Shown: positions 1-6,209, counted from the first letter of the stretch. The stretch: 9,895 nt of DNA from an uncultured Oscillospiraceae bacterium (GCA_900754605.1 CAAEDK010000188.1:1-9895); one strand, 5' to 3'. Notes: generated by a model from the letters alone, not told the origin. Translations and numbers: made by a program.

Positions 1-701
1 CGGCTGAGCCATGGACAGAAGCACATTGGACAGAAACTAATATCGCCGCAGAGCTTGTAGCTATTTATACGGCCTTGTCGAATAAGGCGTCTGGCGGGTA
101 TGGATTAGGCACAGCTGCTACCTACATTCCAGACCTGAATGATGCCACAAAAAACGGATGGTACATGAATGCTGCGGGTGGAGAAGCCGTGCATGCTCCG
201 GACAATGTTGCTGGTTGGCTTGTACTGGTGTGCGCATACTCTGATGAGATTGTGTTTCAAACTGCATATCGGTATGGGAGTGCCGAGGGCTTAATAAGTG
301 CTCAGCGAGCCCATCACAATTTTTTCGGGGGGTGGCAGCCTTGGGAGTGGATTACCCCACAGATGGTGCCTGGAATCGAATACCGTACTGTGAAAAGAGA
401 TCATAATAAAGTGGTGTATGAAAAGACTGTGCAAACAGGCGCTCTTCCTGCTGGGGGAACCAAGTCCATAGCGCATGGCGTTTCAGATATTGGCCTTCGA
501 CTTACAATTCGGTGTGCCTTTGATAACGATGGTAACAACCTTGTGGGCAATCCAGGGATTGCAGGGATATTGGTGGACCAAGACAATATTATCATCACAA
601 CGACAGAGGAATACGGGACTTCTTATGGAGACGGCACTTCTAATTCATGGGTATCTATCGCATACACAAAAAACACTATTCCTCGGGCTTCCAATATTTG
701 A
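1..701 (+). CDS. Phage tail fibre / receptor-binding protein, expressed C-terminal part (5'-truncated by window)
   Basis: The reading frame is open from base 3 and runs through to a stop at 699-701, so the N-terminal stem lies left of the window. A TTG at 75 should not be taken as the start: the frame upstream codes sensible protein (…ELVAIYTALSNKA…) and no ribosome binding site precedes it. The visible part has a GLGT turn, then a knob-like region with NGWY, VHAPD and WEW-TPQM motifs (the pattern of pyocin-knob-type fibre domains), then an EYRT segment and a divergent tip ending NTIPRASNI. By family analogy it binds the bacterial surface. From base 72 onward the gene lies inside a putative invertible segment, and a homologous alternative C-terminus lies head-on at 1326-676; the two coding ends overlap by 26 bp at 676-701. 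The fibre assignment rests on motif recognition and on its position before the lysis genes. Confidence 0.8.
   Translation, partial: AEPWTEAHWTETNIAAELVAIYTALSNKASGGYGLGTAATYIPDLNDATKNGWYMNAAGGEAVHAPDNVAGWLVLVCAYSDEIVFQTAYRYGSAEGLISAQRAHHNFFGGWQPWEWITPQMVPGIEYRTVKRDHNKVVYEKTVQTGALPAGGTKSIAHGVSDIGLRLTIRCAFDNDGNNLVGNPGIAGILVDQDNIIITTTEEYGTSYGDGTSNSWVSIAYTKNTIPRASNI
72..89 (+). repeat. Left inverted repeat / crossover site
   Basis: The sequence is GCCTTGTCGAATAAGGCG. It pairs exactly with the right copy on the opposite strand. Internally it reads GCCTT, a 7-nt asymmetric centre GTCGAAT, then AAGGC. That is the usual layout of a tyrosine-recombinase core: two short inverted arms around a 6-8 nt strand-exchange spacer. 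It lies within coding sequence and encodes A-L-S-N-K-A. Weaker similarity continues into the cassettes because both encode GG-(Y/F)-GLGT. Confidence 0.85.
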
Positions 702-1326
702 GTTTCAGAGTAAAGGTTTGTCCAACGTTACGTTTCGACGCAACCGTAACAATAAATGCTCCAACCTCTGAGTTTTGGATAAACATTCCAAGATAGCTCT
801 CGTCCGATAAGTTTGCATCACCGCCAAACACTCCAGGCACTTGAGAACCAGCAACATCAAGAACTCCAGAAGCTTCAATCATTCTAACAGGGCCGATATA
901 ATTTGGGATTTGAATGGTCAACTGCTTTGATGCATTATCTGGGTAAGCGCCGCCGGATACAGCCATCACATATACAGAATTGCCTTTCCACTTCTCTGCT
1001 GTTCGATATTCAACACCAAGCATCATAGGTGGCGTTACCCACTCAAAGTCAGACCATCCATCGTAATATATCGAGTGATGCCAACGGATGACATGCCGCC
1101 CTTTTCCGTTAGACGGAGCGATAGCATAAAAGTCCTGACGAATTACATCGGTTGCAAAGGTGGTTACATGACACCACCACTGACCTCTATCAGGAGCATG
1201 GACACTGTCTCCGGTAAGAATATTGAAGTACCAGCCGTTAGTCAACGCCTGATTGTAATCCTCAATCAGTTTAGAGTTAGTCCCCAATCCGAAGCCACCA
1301 GGCGCCTTATTCGACAAGGCTGCCAT
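676..1326 (-). CDS. Alternative (silent) tail fibre C-terminal cassette, inverted
   Basis: This minus-strand frame encodes a second fibre C-terminus homologous to the expressed one. Both begin with ALSNKA-(S/P)-GG-(Y/F)-GLGT, share NGWY and VHAPD, and share a W-x-x-(F/W)EW-(I/V)TP-x-M motif followed by G-(V/I)-EYRT. The tip then diverges completely and ends KYWKPEE. The cassette begins at the right inverted repeat (1303-1320), whose 18 bases match the left repeat in the same reading frame. Inversion would therefore fuse it seamlessly to the constant stem. An ATG lies at 1326, but no Shine-Dalgarno sequence precedes it on the minus strand and a TAG stop lies a short way upstream in the same frame. 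In the orientation shown it is best read as an unexpressed cassette, not a gene with its own start. Confidence 0.75.
   Translation of the reverse strand: MAALSNKAPGGFGLGTNSKLIEDYNQALTNGWYFNILTGDSVHAPDRGQWWCHVTTFATDVIRQDFYAIAPSNGKGRHVIRWHHSIYYDGWSDFEWVTPPMMLGVEYRTAEKWKGNSVYVMAVSGGAYPDNASKQLTIQIPNYIGPVRMIEASGVLDVAGSQVPGVFGGDANLSDESYLGMFIQNSEVGAFIVTVASKRNVGQTFTLKLKYWKPEE
1303..1320 (-). repeat. Right inverted repeat / crossover site
   Basis: On the plus strand this reads CGCCTTATTCGACAAGGC, the exact reverse complement of 72-89. The sequences outside the two repeats do not match, so the shared block ends sharply on the outer side, as expected for a recombination boundary. On the inner side the two cassettes remain partly similar. 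Confidence 0.85.
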
Positions 1327-1362
1327 ATCCAGATATACTGGGTGAAAAAGGAGGTAGCGGAT

Positions 1363-2328
1363 ATGGATGCGAAAAAGGAACTGATTGACCAGCTAAAAAC
1401 TATGGCGGGATGCTGTGAGAATGAGCTGAAAGTGCTTTTGGATGGATATTGCATCACTAGAGAGCCAGTACGAGAGAGAAGCAATCTCAAAAAACAGATT
1501 TCGGCGTTTTTGACGGCCAAAAAAATAGATGGTCTATCCCACAAAACCCTGAAAAACTATCGAGAAATGCTCACGTCGTTCCATTCTCAGGTGGACAAGC
1601 ATATAACGAAGATCACCACAGATGACATCCGGACCTACATCGGCTATTTAGCTGATGAGCGCAGGCTGAAGGACAGCAGTATCCAGACACACATCAACAC
1701 TTTGCGCTCCTTCTTTTCCTGGTTAGATATGGAGGACATTATTAAGAAAAACCCCATGCGGAAGATAAGGTCTCTCAAAATTGATCGCATGAAAGCTCGC
1801 CGTCCACTCAGCCCCGAAGAGTTAGAACAACTCCGAGACGGATGCTGCTCTTACAAGGAGAAGGCTCTTGTGGAGTTTCTGGTTTCTTCAGGTTGTCGCT
1901 TGAACGAGGTTACGGGGATACGAACCGATCAAATAGACTGGCAGAGCCGGAGTGTTGTAGTTCTAGGCAAGGGGCATAAAGAACGGACCGTGTATTTTTC
2001 TGTTCGAGCAAAACTAATGCTCCGCGAGTATCTGTCATGTCGGAAGGGCGGCGAAGCACTCTTTGCAAGCACCAGAAAGCCCTATGCTGCTATGTCTCCA
2101 AGAGCTGTTGAGAAAGCATTGCAGCGGATCGGAGAGAGGGCAGGAGAAACCAGGAGGATATATCCCCATCTGATGCGCCATACCTTCGCAACAAACGCCC
2201 TGCATGGGGGGATGGATATTACAACAATCCAGCACCTACTCGGCCATAGCGACCCCAAAACAACTTTAATTTATGCAGAGCTTAGACCAGATGCAATCCG
2301 CTATGCTTATGAGAAAGTAATAGCTTAG
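1363..2328 (+). CDS. Tyrosine recombinase, probable fibre-switch invertase
   Basis: This is a complete 321-aa phage-integrase-family recombinase. The N-terminal part (about residues 40-135) looks like a SAM-like core-binding domain. The catalytic domain (about 147-321) shows every active-site residue: Arg179 in SGCRLNEV, Lys203 in GKGHKER, His269 and Arg272 in HLMRHTFAT, His295 in LLGHSD and nucleophile Tyr304 in LIYAEL. It resembles the short XerC/XerD type. The start at 1363 is set by a strong AAGGAGGT site (1348-1355) seven bases upstream; the frame is open back to 1075, but that stretch crosses the inverted repeat and lies antisense to the fibre cassette. Its place between the fibre cassettes and the lysis genes, right beside a palindromic repeat pair, suggests it inverts the segment 72-1320. 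It is less likely to be the prophage integrase, which is normally next to the attachment site, but this cannot be excluded by sequence alone. Confidence 0.9.
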   Translation: MDAKKELIDQLKTMAGCCENELKVLLDGYCITREPVRERSNLKKQISAFLTAKKIDGLSHKTLKNYREMLTSFHSQVDKHITKITTDDIRTYIGYLADERRLKDSSIQTHINTLRSFFSWLDMEDIIKKNPMRKIRSLKIDRMKARRPLSPEELEQLRDGCCSYKEKALVEFLVSSGCRLNEVTGIRTDQIDWQSRSVVVLGKGHKERTVYFSVRAKLMLREYLSCRKGGEALFASTRKPYAAMSPRAVEKALQRIGERAGETRRIYPHLMRHTFATNALHGGMDITTIQHLLGHSDPKTTLIYAELRPDAIRYAYEKVIA

Positions 2329-2348
2329 TATACAAATTATTTGAAGTA

Positions 2349-2378
2349 CGCCTGGAGCTTATATCTTCAGGCGCTTTT
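2349..2378 (+). terminator. Rho-independent terminator after the recombinase
   Basis: A 9-bp stem (CGCCTGGAG with CTTCAGGCG, one G-T pair) encloses a 7-nt loop and is followed by CTTTTG. It lies 20 bp after the recombinase stop. The T-tract is short, so termination may be partial, allowing read-through into the lysis genes. Confidence 0.65.
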
Positions 2379-2397
2379 GTCCTGCCCATCCCGCTCG

Positions 2398-2425
2398 AAA
2401 GGAGGTGGGGCCTATGCCCTGGTAA
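2398..2425 (+). promoter_or_regulatory. Leader with a three-codon ORF (M-P-W-stop) behind a strong ribosome binding site
   Basis: An AAAGGAGGT site at 2398-2406 sits seven bases before ATG CCC TGG TAA (2414-2425). A terminator hairpin begins immediately after the stop. GGAGG (2401-2405) could pair with CCTCC (2430-2434), which also belongs to the terminator stem, so the leader could in principle switch between two folds. This is a description of what is visible; a regulatory role is unproven, and it may be the remnant of a small phage gene. Confidence 0.35.
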
Positions 2426-2429
2426 ACAT

Positions 2430-2472
2430 CCTCCCAAGGAGGCTTTTACAGCTCCCTTGGGAGGGCTTTTTT
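2430..2472 (+). terminator. Strong terminator upstream of the holin
   Basis: CTCCCAAGGAG (2431-2441) pairs with CTCCCTTGGGAG (2452-2463) with one bulged G, followed by GGC and six T (2467-2472). It lies between the recombinase and the holin, so late lysis expression would need read-through, antitermination, or a promoter between here and 2523. No convincing promoter was seen in that gap. Confidence 0.75.
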
Positions 2473-2522
2473 ATCCCTTCAAATCCCATTTAAGAAGCAA
2501 TTTTAAGTAAGGAGGATGTACC

Positions 2523-2876
2523 ATGTTTGACATCACCACGATCATCGAAGCTGTTTTCATGCTCCTGGCGGCTATCATCACCGCCATTGTCATCCCCTAT
2601 ATCAAGAGCAAGACCACAGCTTCCCAGCAGGCTGAGATCAATGCTTGGGTGAAGATTGCCGTCACCGCTGCTGAGCAGATCTACACCGGCTCCGGCAAGG
2701 GTGAGGCGAAGAAAGCCTATGTGCTGAATTGGATCCGAGAGCATGGCATTACCGTTGACGATGAAAAACTGGATGCGTTGATTGAAGCCGCCGTATATGA
2801 ACTGACGAACAACGGCCTGCTTGCCATTGAGCAAGGTGTTATTGTCGGAGAGGATGATGGCCATGAAGCCGGTTGA
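2523..2876 (+). CDS. Phage holin, LLH-type
   Basis: This 117-aa protein has one hydrophobic N-terminal segment (about residues 7-27, IIEAVFMLLAAIITAIVIPY). It is followed by a charged, Ala-rich cytoplasmic region with WVKIAVTAAEQIY and a C-terminal helical part (AYVLNWIREHGI…LIEAAVYELN-like). This layout matches the LLH superfamily of holins common in Firmicute siphophages. Holins form membrane lesions at a set time and let the endolysin reach the wall. A TAAGGAGG site (2508-2515) seven bases before the ATG supports the start. The last 14 bases overlap the start of the endolysin gene in another frame, which indicates translational coupling. Confidence 0.8.
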   Translation: MFDITTIIEAVFMLLAAIITAIVIPYIKSKTTASQQAEINAWVKIAVTAAEQIYTGSGKGEAKKAYVLNWIREHGITVDDEKLDALIEAAVYELTNNGLLAIEQGVIVGEDDGHEAG

Positions 2877-3681
2877 TAGACTGCTGGCCACGGCCCGAGC
2901 CGAAATCGGCTACATTGAGAAGGAGACCAACGCCCATCTCGATGATAAGACGGCCAACGCCGGGGACGGGAACTGGAACAAATATGCCCGTGATCTGGAT
3001 GCCCTGGGTGTGGTCTACAACGGCAAGAAGAACGGCTATGCCTGGTGCGACATCTTCACGGACTGGTGCTTCATCCAGACCTTCGGCCTGGAACTGGGCC
3101 TGCAGCTGCTCTGCCAAGCCAAGAAGGGGATGGGGGCTGGCTGCTCCGGCTCCGCCAACTACTACAAGCAAAAGGGCCAGTTCCACACCAGCGGCCCGCA
3201 GCCCGGCGACCAGATCTTCTTCACGAAAGACGGCGGCAAGACCATGTATCACACCGGCATCGTGGAGAAGGTGGCCGGAGGCCGGGTGTACACCATCGAG
3301 GGCAACACCAGTTCCGCAGCAGGTGTCGTAGAGAACGGCGGCTGCGTCCAGGACAAGAGCTATCCCCTGACCTACAGCAAGATCGGCGGCTATGGCCGCC
3401 CCGATTTTTCCATTGTACCGGAGGAGGACAACGATATGGATCAAACCAAGTTCAACGAGATGTTCGTCGCTGCGATGGCGGAGCACCGAAAGCAGCTCCG
3501 TGACAACGACAGCGGTGACTGGAGCCAGAAGGCCAGAGAGTGGGCCGTGTCCGTGGGCCTATTCGCGGGCAACGGCACCCTGGACAACGGGGAGCCGAAC
3601 ATGATGTGGGAGGACTTCCTAACCCGCGAACAGGCCGCCCAGCTCTTCTATCGTTTCGCCTTGGAGCATGGGCTGGCGTGA
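2863..3681 (+). CDS. Phage endolysin: CHAP amidase/peptidase with C-terminal SLH-like wall-binding repeat
   Basis: The product is 272 aa from the chosen ATG. Residues about 1-185 form a CHAP (NlpC/P60-like) hydrolase: the nucleophile is probably Cys62 in GYAWCDIF, the histidine His130 in TMYHTGIVE, and the polar residue lies in the following IEGNTS (146-148). A linker rich in acidic residues (about 186-195) leads to a C-terminal part (about 196-272) with WAVSVGLFAGNG and a DFLTREQAAQLFYRFA helix, which resembles a single S-layer-homology repeat and probably anchors the enzyme to the wall. Such enzymes cut peptidoglycan peptide or amide bonds at lysis. Three in-frame ATGs (2854, 2857, 2863) exist; 2863 has the best spacing to GGAGAGG (2847-2853). 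The gene overlaps the holin. Confidence 0.85.
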   Translation: MKPVDRLLATARAEIGYIEKETNAHLDDKTANAGDGNWNKYARDLDALGVVYNGKKNGYAWCDIFTDWCFIQTFGLELGLQLLCQAKKGMGAGCSGSANYYKQKGQFHTSGPQPGDQIFFTKDGGKTMYHTGIVEKVAGGRVYTIEGNTSSAAGVVENGGCVQDKSYPLTYSKIGGYGRPDFSIVPEEDNDMDQTKFNEMFVAAMAEHRKQLRDNDSGDWSQKAREWAVSVGLFAGNGTLDNGEPNMMWEDFLTREQAAQLFYRFALEHGLA

Positions 3682-4010
3682 TGGGGCGCGGGAAGCGCCT
3701 GGCCCAAGCAAGGGCACATAGGCGGCTGGAGTTCTCAAAGCGCCTGGTCGCTGATATTCGCGCTCTCCTTTGGGTCGTAACAATAGGCGGCCTTGCCCTG
3801 GCTGCCTATTGCATCCGAGTCGGCTACACTGGCTCCCTACCGTGGATCTCTGCCATGGTGGGGCTTCCCTGGACGGCCCATGGGGTGGTGTGCAGTTTCT
3901 ACCTGTCCCTCTGCAAGAGTGACCACAGGGAGGGCGGGATCACCTTTGAAAGCGCCAAGGCTAAGGGCTTCCAAGAAGCCGAGGGAAGCGAGAACAGCCC
4001 TGCAATCTAA
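3681..4010 (+). CDS. Small phage membrane protein of unknown function
   Basis: This 109-aa frame starts with an ATG that shares one base with the endolysin stop (TGATG), a classic coupled start. The N-terminus is basic (MGRGKRLAQARAHRR). Two hydrophobic stretches follow (about residues 28-45, ALLWVVTIGGLALAAYCI, and about 52-75, LPWISAMVGLPWTAHG… then VVCSFYL), and the tail is polar and acidic. Translational coupling and the lysis setting suggest an accessory lysis role such as a second membrane component or antiholin, but no family was recognised and this is only positional inference. The frame remains open upstream of 3681 over the endolysin gene; that part is a shadow. Confidence 0.65.
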   Translation: MGRGKRLAQARAHRRLEFSKRLVADIRALLWVVTIGGLALAAYCIRVGYTGSLPWISAMVGLPWTAHGVVCSFYLSLCKSDHREGGITFESAKAKGFQEAEGSENSPAI

Positions 4011-4011
4011 A

Positions 4012-4038
4012 GCCCTGCAGCTCCCGTAGCTGCAGGGC
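4012..4038 (+). terminator. Hairpin closing the lysis group
   Basis: A perfect 11-bp stem, GCCCTGCAGCT with AGCTGCAGGGC, encloses a 5-nt loop (CCCGT) directly after the stop codon of the small membrane protein. The downstream T-tract is poor (GCTTCC), so it could be a weak terminator or an mRNA-stabilising 3' hairpin. Confidence 0.6.
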
Positions 4039-4095
4039 GCTTCCATAGCTCATCCGAGGATAATGCCCCTTCATTATTTGAAAGGATGAAGTGCT

Positions 4096-4854
4096 ATGGA
4101 AAGTTTCATTGGATGGATCGGCGGCAAGCGCGCCCTGCGTAGAGCCATTTTAGAGAGGTTTCCCGATGATGAGGTGGGGCGCTATATTGAGGTGTTCGGC
4201 GGTGCGGCCTGGGTGCTTTTCGCCAAGGAAAAGAAGGCAAACCAGCTGGAGGTGTACAACGACATCAACGGCAACCTGGTCAACCTTTTTCGCTGTGTGA
4301 AGTACCACTGCGGGGAGCTGCAGCGTGAGCTGGAATGGATGCTGACCTCGCGGGAACAGTTCTTTGACTGCCTGACGCAGTACCAGGCGCGCGGCCTGAC
4401 GGACATCCAGCGCGCCGCCCGCTTCTTCTATGCAGTCAAGATCAGCTTCGGATGTGATAACCGCACCTATGCCACCAGCTCCAAGCAGATCGACAACGCT
4501 GTGGAGTATATGACCAAGGTACAGGAACGGCTCCGGGGCGTGAACATTGAAAACAAGGACTTTGCAGACCTTATCAAGGTCTACGACAGGCCCACGGCCC
4601 TGTTTTACCTCGATCCGCCCTATGTGGACACTGAGAAGTATTATGACAGTCCCTTCTGTGCCCAGGATCACCAACGCTTAAGAGAGGTTTTAGGCCATAT
4701 AAAAGGCCGTTTCATCCTCTCCTACAACGACCACCCGCTGGTGCGTGAACTGTATGCGGACTACCGCATCGAGGAGGTCACGCGCACCTCCACGCTGGCC
4801 GGGAGTGGAAACAATCAGACGCAGTATGCGGAGCTGATTATCCGCAATTTCTAA
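4096..4854 (+). CDS. D12-class DNA adenine-N6 methyltransferase (Dam-like), phage-borne
   Basis: The 252-aa protein transfers a methyl group from S-adenosylmethionine to adenine in DNA. It has the D12-class order: GWIGGKR at 6-12 (N-terminal SAM-binding motif), FGGAAWVLF at 34-42 (motif I), NDINGNLVNLF at 55-65, and the catalytic DPPY at 173-176 in YLDPPYVDTEKYY, followed by FILSYNDH. The length is typical for the class. AAAGGA at 4081-4086 serves the ATG; CTTCAT (4069-4074) could pair with ATGAAG (4086-4091) around it. No restriction enzyme gene lies beside it, so it is an orphan methyltransferase, plausibly protecting phage DNA or altering regulation. The recognition sequence cannot be read from the protein; GATC is only a possibility. 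Confidence 0.9.
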   Translation: MESFIGWIGGKRALRRAILERFPDDEVGRYIEVFGGAAWVLFAKEKKANQLEVYNDINGNLVNLFRCVKYHCGELQRELEWMLTSREQFFDCLTQYQARGLTDIQRAARFFYAVKISFGCDNRTYATSSKQIDNAVEYMTKVQERLRGVNIENKDFADLIKVYDRPTALFYLDPPYVDTEKYYDSPFCAQDHQRLREVLGHIKGRFILSYNDHPLVRELYADYRIEEVTRTSTLAGSGNNQTQYAELIIRNF

Positions 4855-4867
4855 CGAAGTTCGTTAG
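4851..4867. repeat. 17-bp perfect palindrome over the methyltransferase stop codon
   Basis: CTAACGAA-G-TTCGTTAG has 8-bp arms around a single base and includes the stop codon of the methyltransferase (4852-4854). A further TTCGT follows at 4868-4872. With no loop and no T-tract it is not a typical terminator; an operator or a recombination-related site is more likely. Its function is not known. Confidence 0.5.
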
Positions 4868-4951
4868 TTCGTCACGCTCCGAGTTATTCACTCACAAATC
4901 GACCCAATATGCCCCCTATTTTTGGTAGTATATCCCTAAAGGGGCAGTGAG

Positions 4952-5221
4952 ATGATAAAAAATCACCTATCTCGAATCCTCGGAGAGCGCAGATGGACAC
5001 GCGCAAAACTTGCCCGGCTGACCGGAATCCGTCCGTCCACCATCGGAGACCTTTACAATGAGATGTCGGAGCGGGTGTCTTTCGATCAGCTGGACAGGAT
5101 TTGCGAGGTCTTGGACTGTAGCATTTCTGACCTGCTGGAATACATACCGAACCAGCAGCGCAGGACTGGCAAAGACCTGATTCTGGAGGAGCACGGAAAC
5201 CGCAGGAAAAACCGACCCTAA
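4952..5221 (+). CDS. Small XRE/Cro-CI-type helix-turn-helix regulator
   Basis: This 89-aa protein is almost wholly one DNA-binding domain of the short Cro/CI (HTH_26-like) type: helix-turn-helix around residues 15-40 (TRAKLARLTGIRPSTIGDLY), then FDQLDRICEVLDCSISDLLEY, a pattern typical of the family. The basic tail (about 70-89) is unstructured-looking. AAAGGGG at 4938-4944 can act as the ribosome binding site. The site may be partly masked, since GCCCC (4911-4915) can pair with GGGGC (4941-4945). It is the last gene before a strong terminator and a change of gene content. It might control late or lysogeny functions, but no partner is visible. Confidence 0.8.
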   Translation: MIKNHLSRILGERRWTRAKLARLTGIRPSTIGDLYNEMSERVSFDQLDRICEVLDCSISDLLEYIPNQQRRTGKDLILEEHGNRRKNRP

Positions 5222-5238
5222 ATCTGAGCAAAAGAAAT

Positions 5239-5286
5239 GGCGCTTAAGAGGTTTCTTAAAACCCTTTTAAGCGCCGTTTCTTTTTT
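5239..5286 (+). terminator. Strong terminator after the XRE gene
   Basis: A 13-bp stem, GGCGCTTAAGAGG with CCTTTTAAGCGCC (one G-T pair), is followed by GTTTC and six T. It closes the phage-like gene block and lies only a few bases before the permease frame. Confidence 0.85.
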
Positions 5287-5291
5287 GCAGA

Positions 5292-6209
5292 TTGTTTGAA
5301 AAATTTTCGCAGCTTGTTTGCAAAGCAACAGAGAGACTGATTACGAAAAACAAAAAAACCAAAGCTATATATTTGATGCTGGTCTCATCGCTGTCCTTTT
5401 CCATCATGCAGGTATTTGTCAAATTGAGCTCTGAAGAGGTGGGGACATTTGAGCAGACCTTCTTCCGCAATCTTGTCAGCCTGATTATTGCAGCTGTTAT
5501 GGTCCGACGGGAAAACCTGCAGGTTTTTCAGGAGATCAAACGAGGAGGCTGGGCGCTTTGGGGAAGGTCGTTCTTCGGCTTTCTGGGGATCGTGCTCTTC
5601 TTCTATGCGGCCGGTCACGCCCGCCAAGCGGATGTAGCTATGCTGAACCGGGCATCTCCGGTATTTGTCACACTGCTCGCCGGTATTTTCCTGAAGGAGA
5701 AGATCACTCCCGTCAAGATCGCCTCAACGATCCTGTGTCTTGTGGGCGCATATATCGCCATGCAGCCGTCCTTCGACTCCAACCCGTTCCCGCTTCTGGC
5801 GGCTTTGCTGGCAGCGGTGGTATCCGGCATGGCTTACACCATGTTGTCCTACTGTAAAAATTTCACGCACCCATCTGCGATCATTTTCCACTTTTCCGCA
5901 CTGAGTACGGTCTGCGCAGGACTGATGATGCTGCCGAATCTGGTGATTCCGTCTCCAAAGGTATTCGTGATGCTTTTGCTGATCGGCGTCTTTGCGGCAG
6001 GGGGACAGTTCTTCCTGACATACGCTTATCAGCAGGCCCCGGCCTCTGAGGTCAGCATCTATCAGTATTCCGGTGTTGTGTTCACTGCCGTGTTCAGCTA
6101 TGCCTTTTTGGGAGAGACCCTGAGCAAAAGCTCCATAATTGGCGGGATTGTGATTCTGGGCGCTATATTCTGGGTGTTTGAAAACACCAGGAAAGAAAAG
6201 AACACATGA
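5292..6209 (+). CDS. DMT superfamily permease with two EamA domains
   Basis: This integral membrane protein of up to 305 aa shows about ten hydrophobic segments in two EamA halves (about residues 25-158 and 166-297). Typical family features are seen: an NRASPVFVTLLAGIFLKEK-like stretch ending the first half and YQYSGVVFTAVFSYAFLGE in the second. DMT permeases export or exchange small metabolites or amino acids; the substrate cannot be told. The start is uncertain. TTG at 5292 is the furthest possible start but directly follows a terminator T-tract with no Shine-Dalgarno sequence; the first ATG is at 5376 (residue 29), also without a clear one. Residues 1-24 are therefore doubtful, and the natural 5' end may have been changed by insertion of the neighbouring prophage. 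Confidence 0.8.
   Translation: MFEKFSQLVCKATERLITKNKKTKAIYLMLVSSLSFSIMQVFVKLSSEEVGTFEQTFFRNLVSLIIAAVMVRRENLQVFQEIKRGGWALWGRSFFGFLGIVLFFYAAGHARQADVAMLNRASPVFVTLLAGIFLKEKITPVKIASTILCLVGAYIAMQPSFDSNPFPLLAALLAAVVSGMAYTMLSYCKNFTHPSAIIFHFSALSTVCAGLMMLPNLVIPSPKVFVMLLLIGVFAAGGQFFLTYAYQQAPASEVSIYQYSGVVFTAVFSYAFLGETLSKSSIIGGIVILGAIFWVFENTRKEKNT

Larger units (their letters stand above)
72..1320. other. Putative invertible DNA segment carrying two alternative fibre C-termini
   Basis: The 1249-bp segment is bounded by identical inverted 18-bp repeats and carries two head-on homologous coding cassettes (about 630 and 645 bp) whose 3' ends overlap by 26 bp in the middle. Both are in the same phase relative to the repeat (GCC TTG TCG AAT AAG GCG), so either can be joined to the stem left of base 72. 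A tyrosine recombinase gene starts 42 bp beyond the right repeat. This is the arrangement of phage host-range switches such as the Mu G segment and P1 C segment. That it actually inverts is inference. No third copy of the repeat was seen, which suggests a two-state switch and not a multi-cassette shufflon. Confidence 0.8.

Noticed and set aside
72..1320. Multi-cassette shufflon or diversity-generating retroelement
   Set aside because: Only two copies of the repeat and two cassettes were seen, and there is no reverse transcriptase or template repeat in the window.
1075..1362. Upstream extension of the recombinase frame
   Set aside because: It crosses the inverted repeat and is antisense to the fibre cassette. 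A strong ribosome binding site fixes the start at 1363.
2839..3486. Minus-strand frame of 215 codons opposite the endolysin
   Set aside because: The product is low-complexity (Val, Ala, Gly, Leu) with no domain, and the plus-strand endolysin has clear catalytic motifs.
3045..3604. Alternative plus-strand frames within the endolysin
   Set aside because: Arg/Pro/Ala-rich shadow frames without start signals.
4150..4674. Minus-strand frames opposite the methyltransferase
   Set aside because: No domain or ribosome site; the methyltransferase frame is clearly the coding one.
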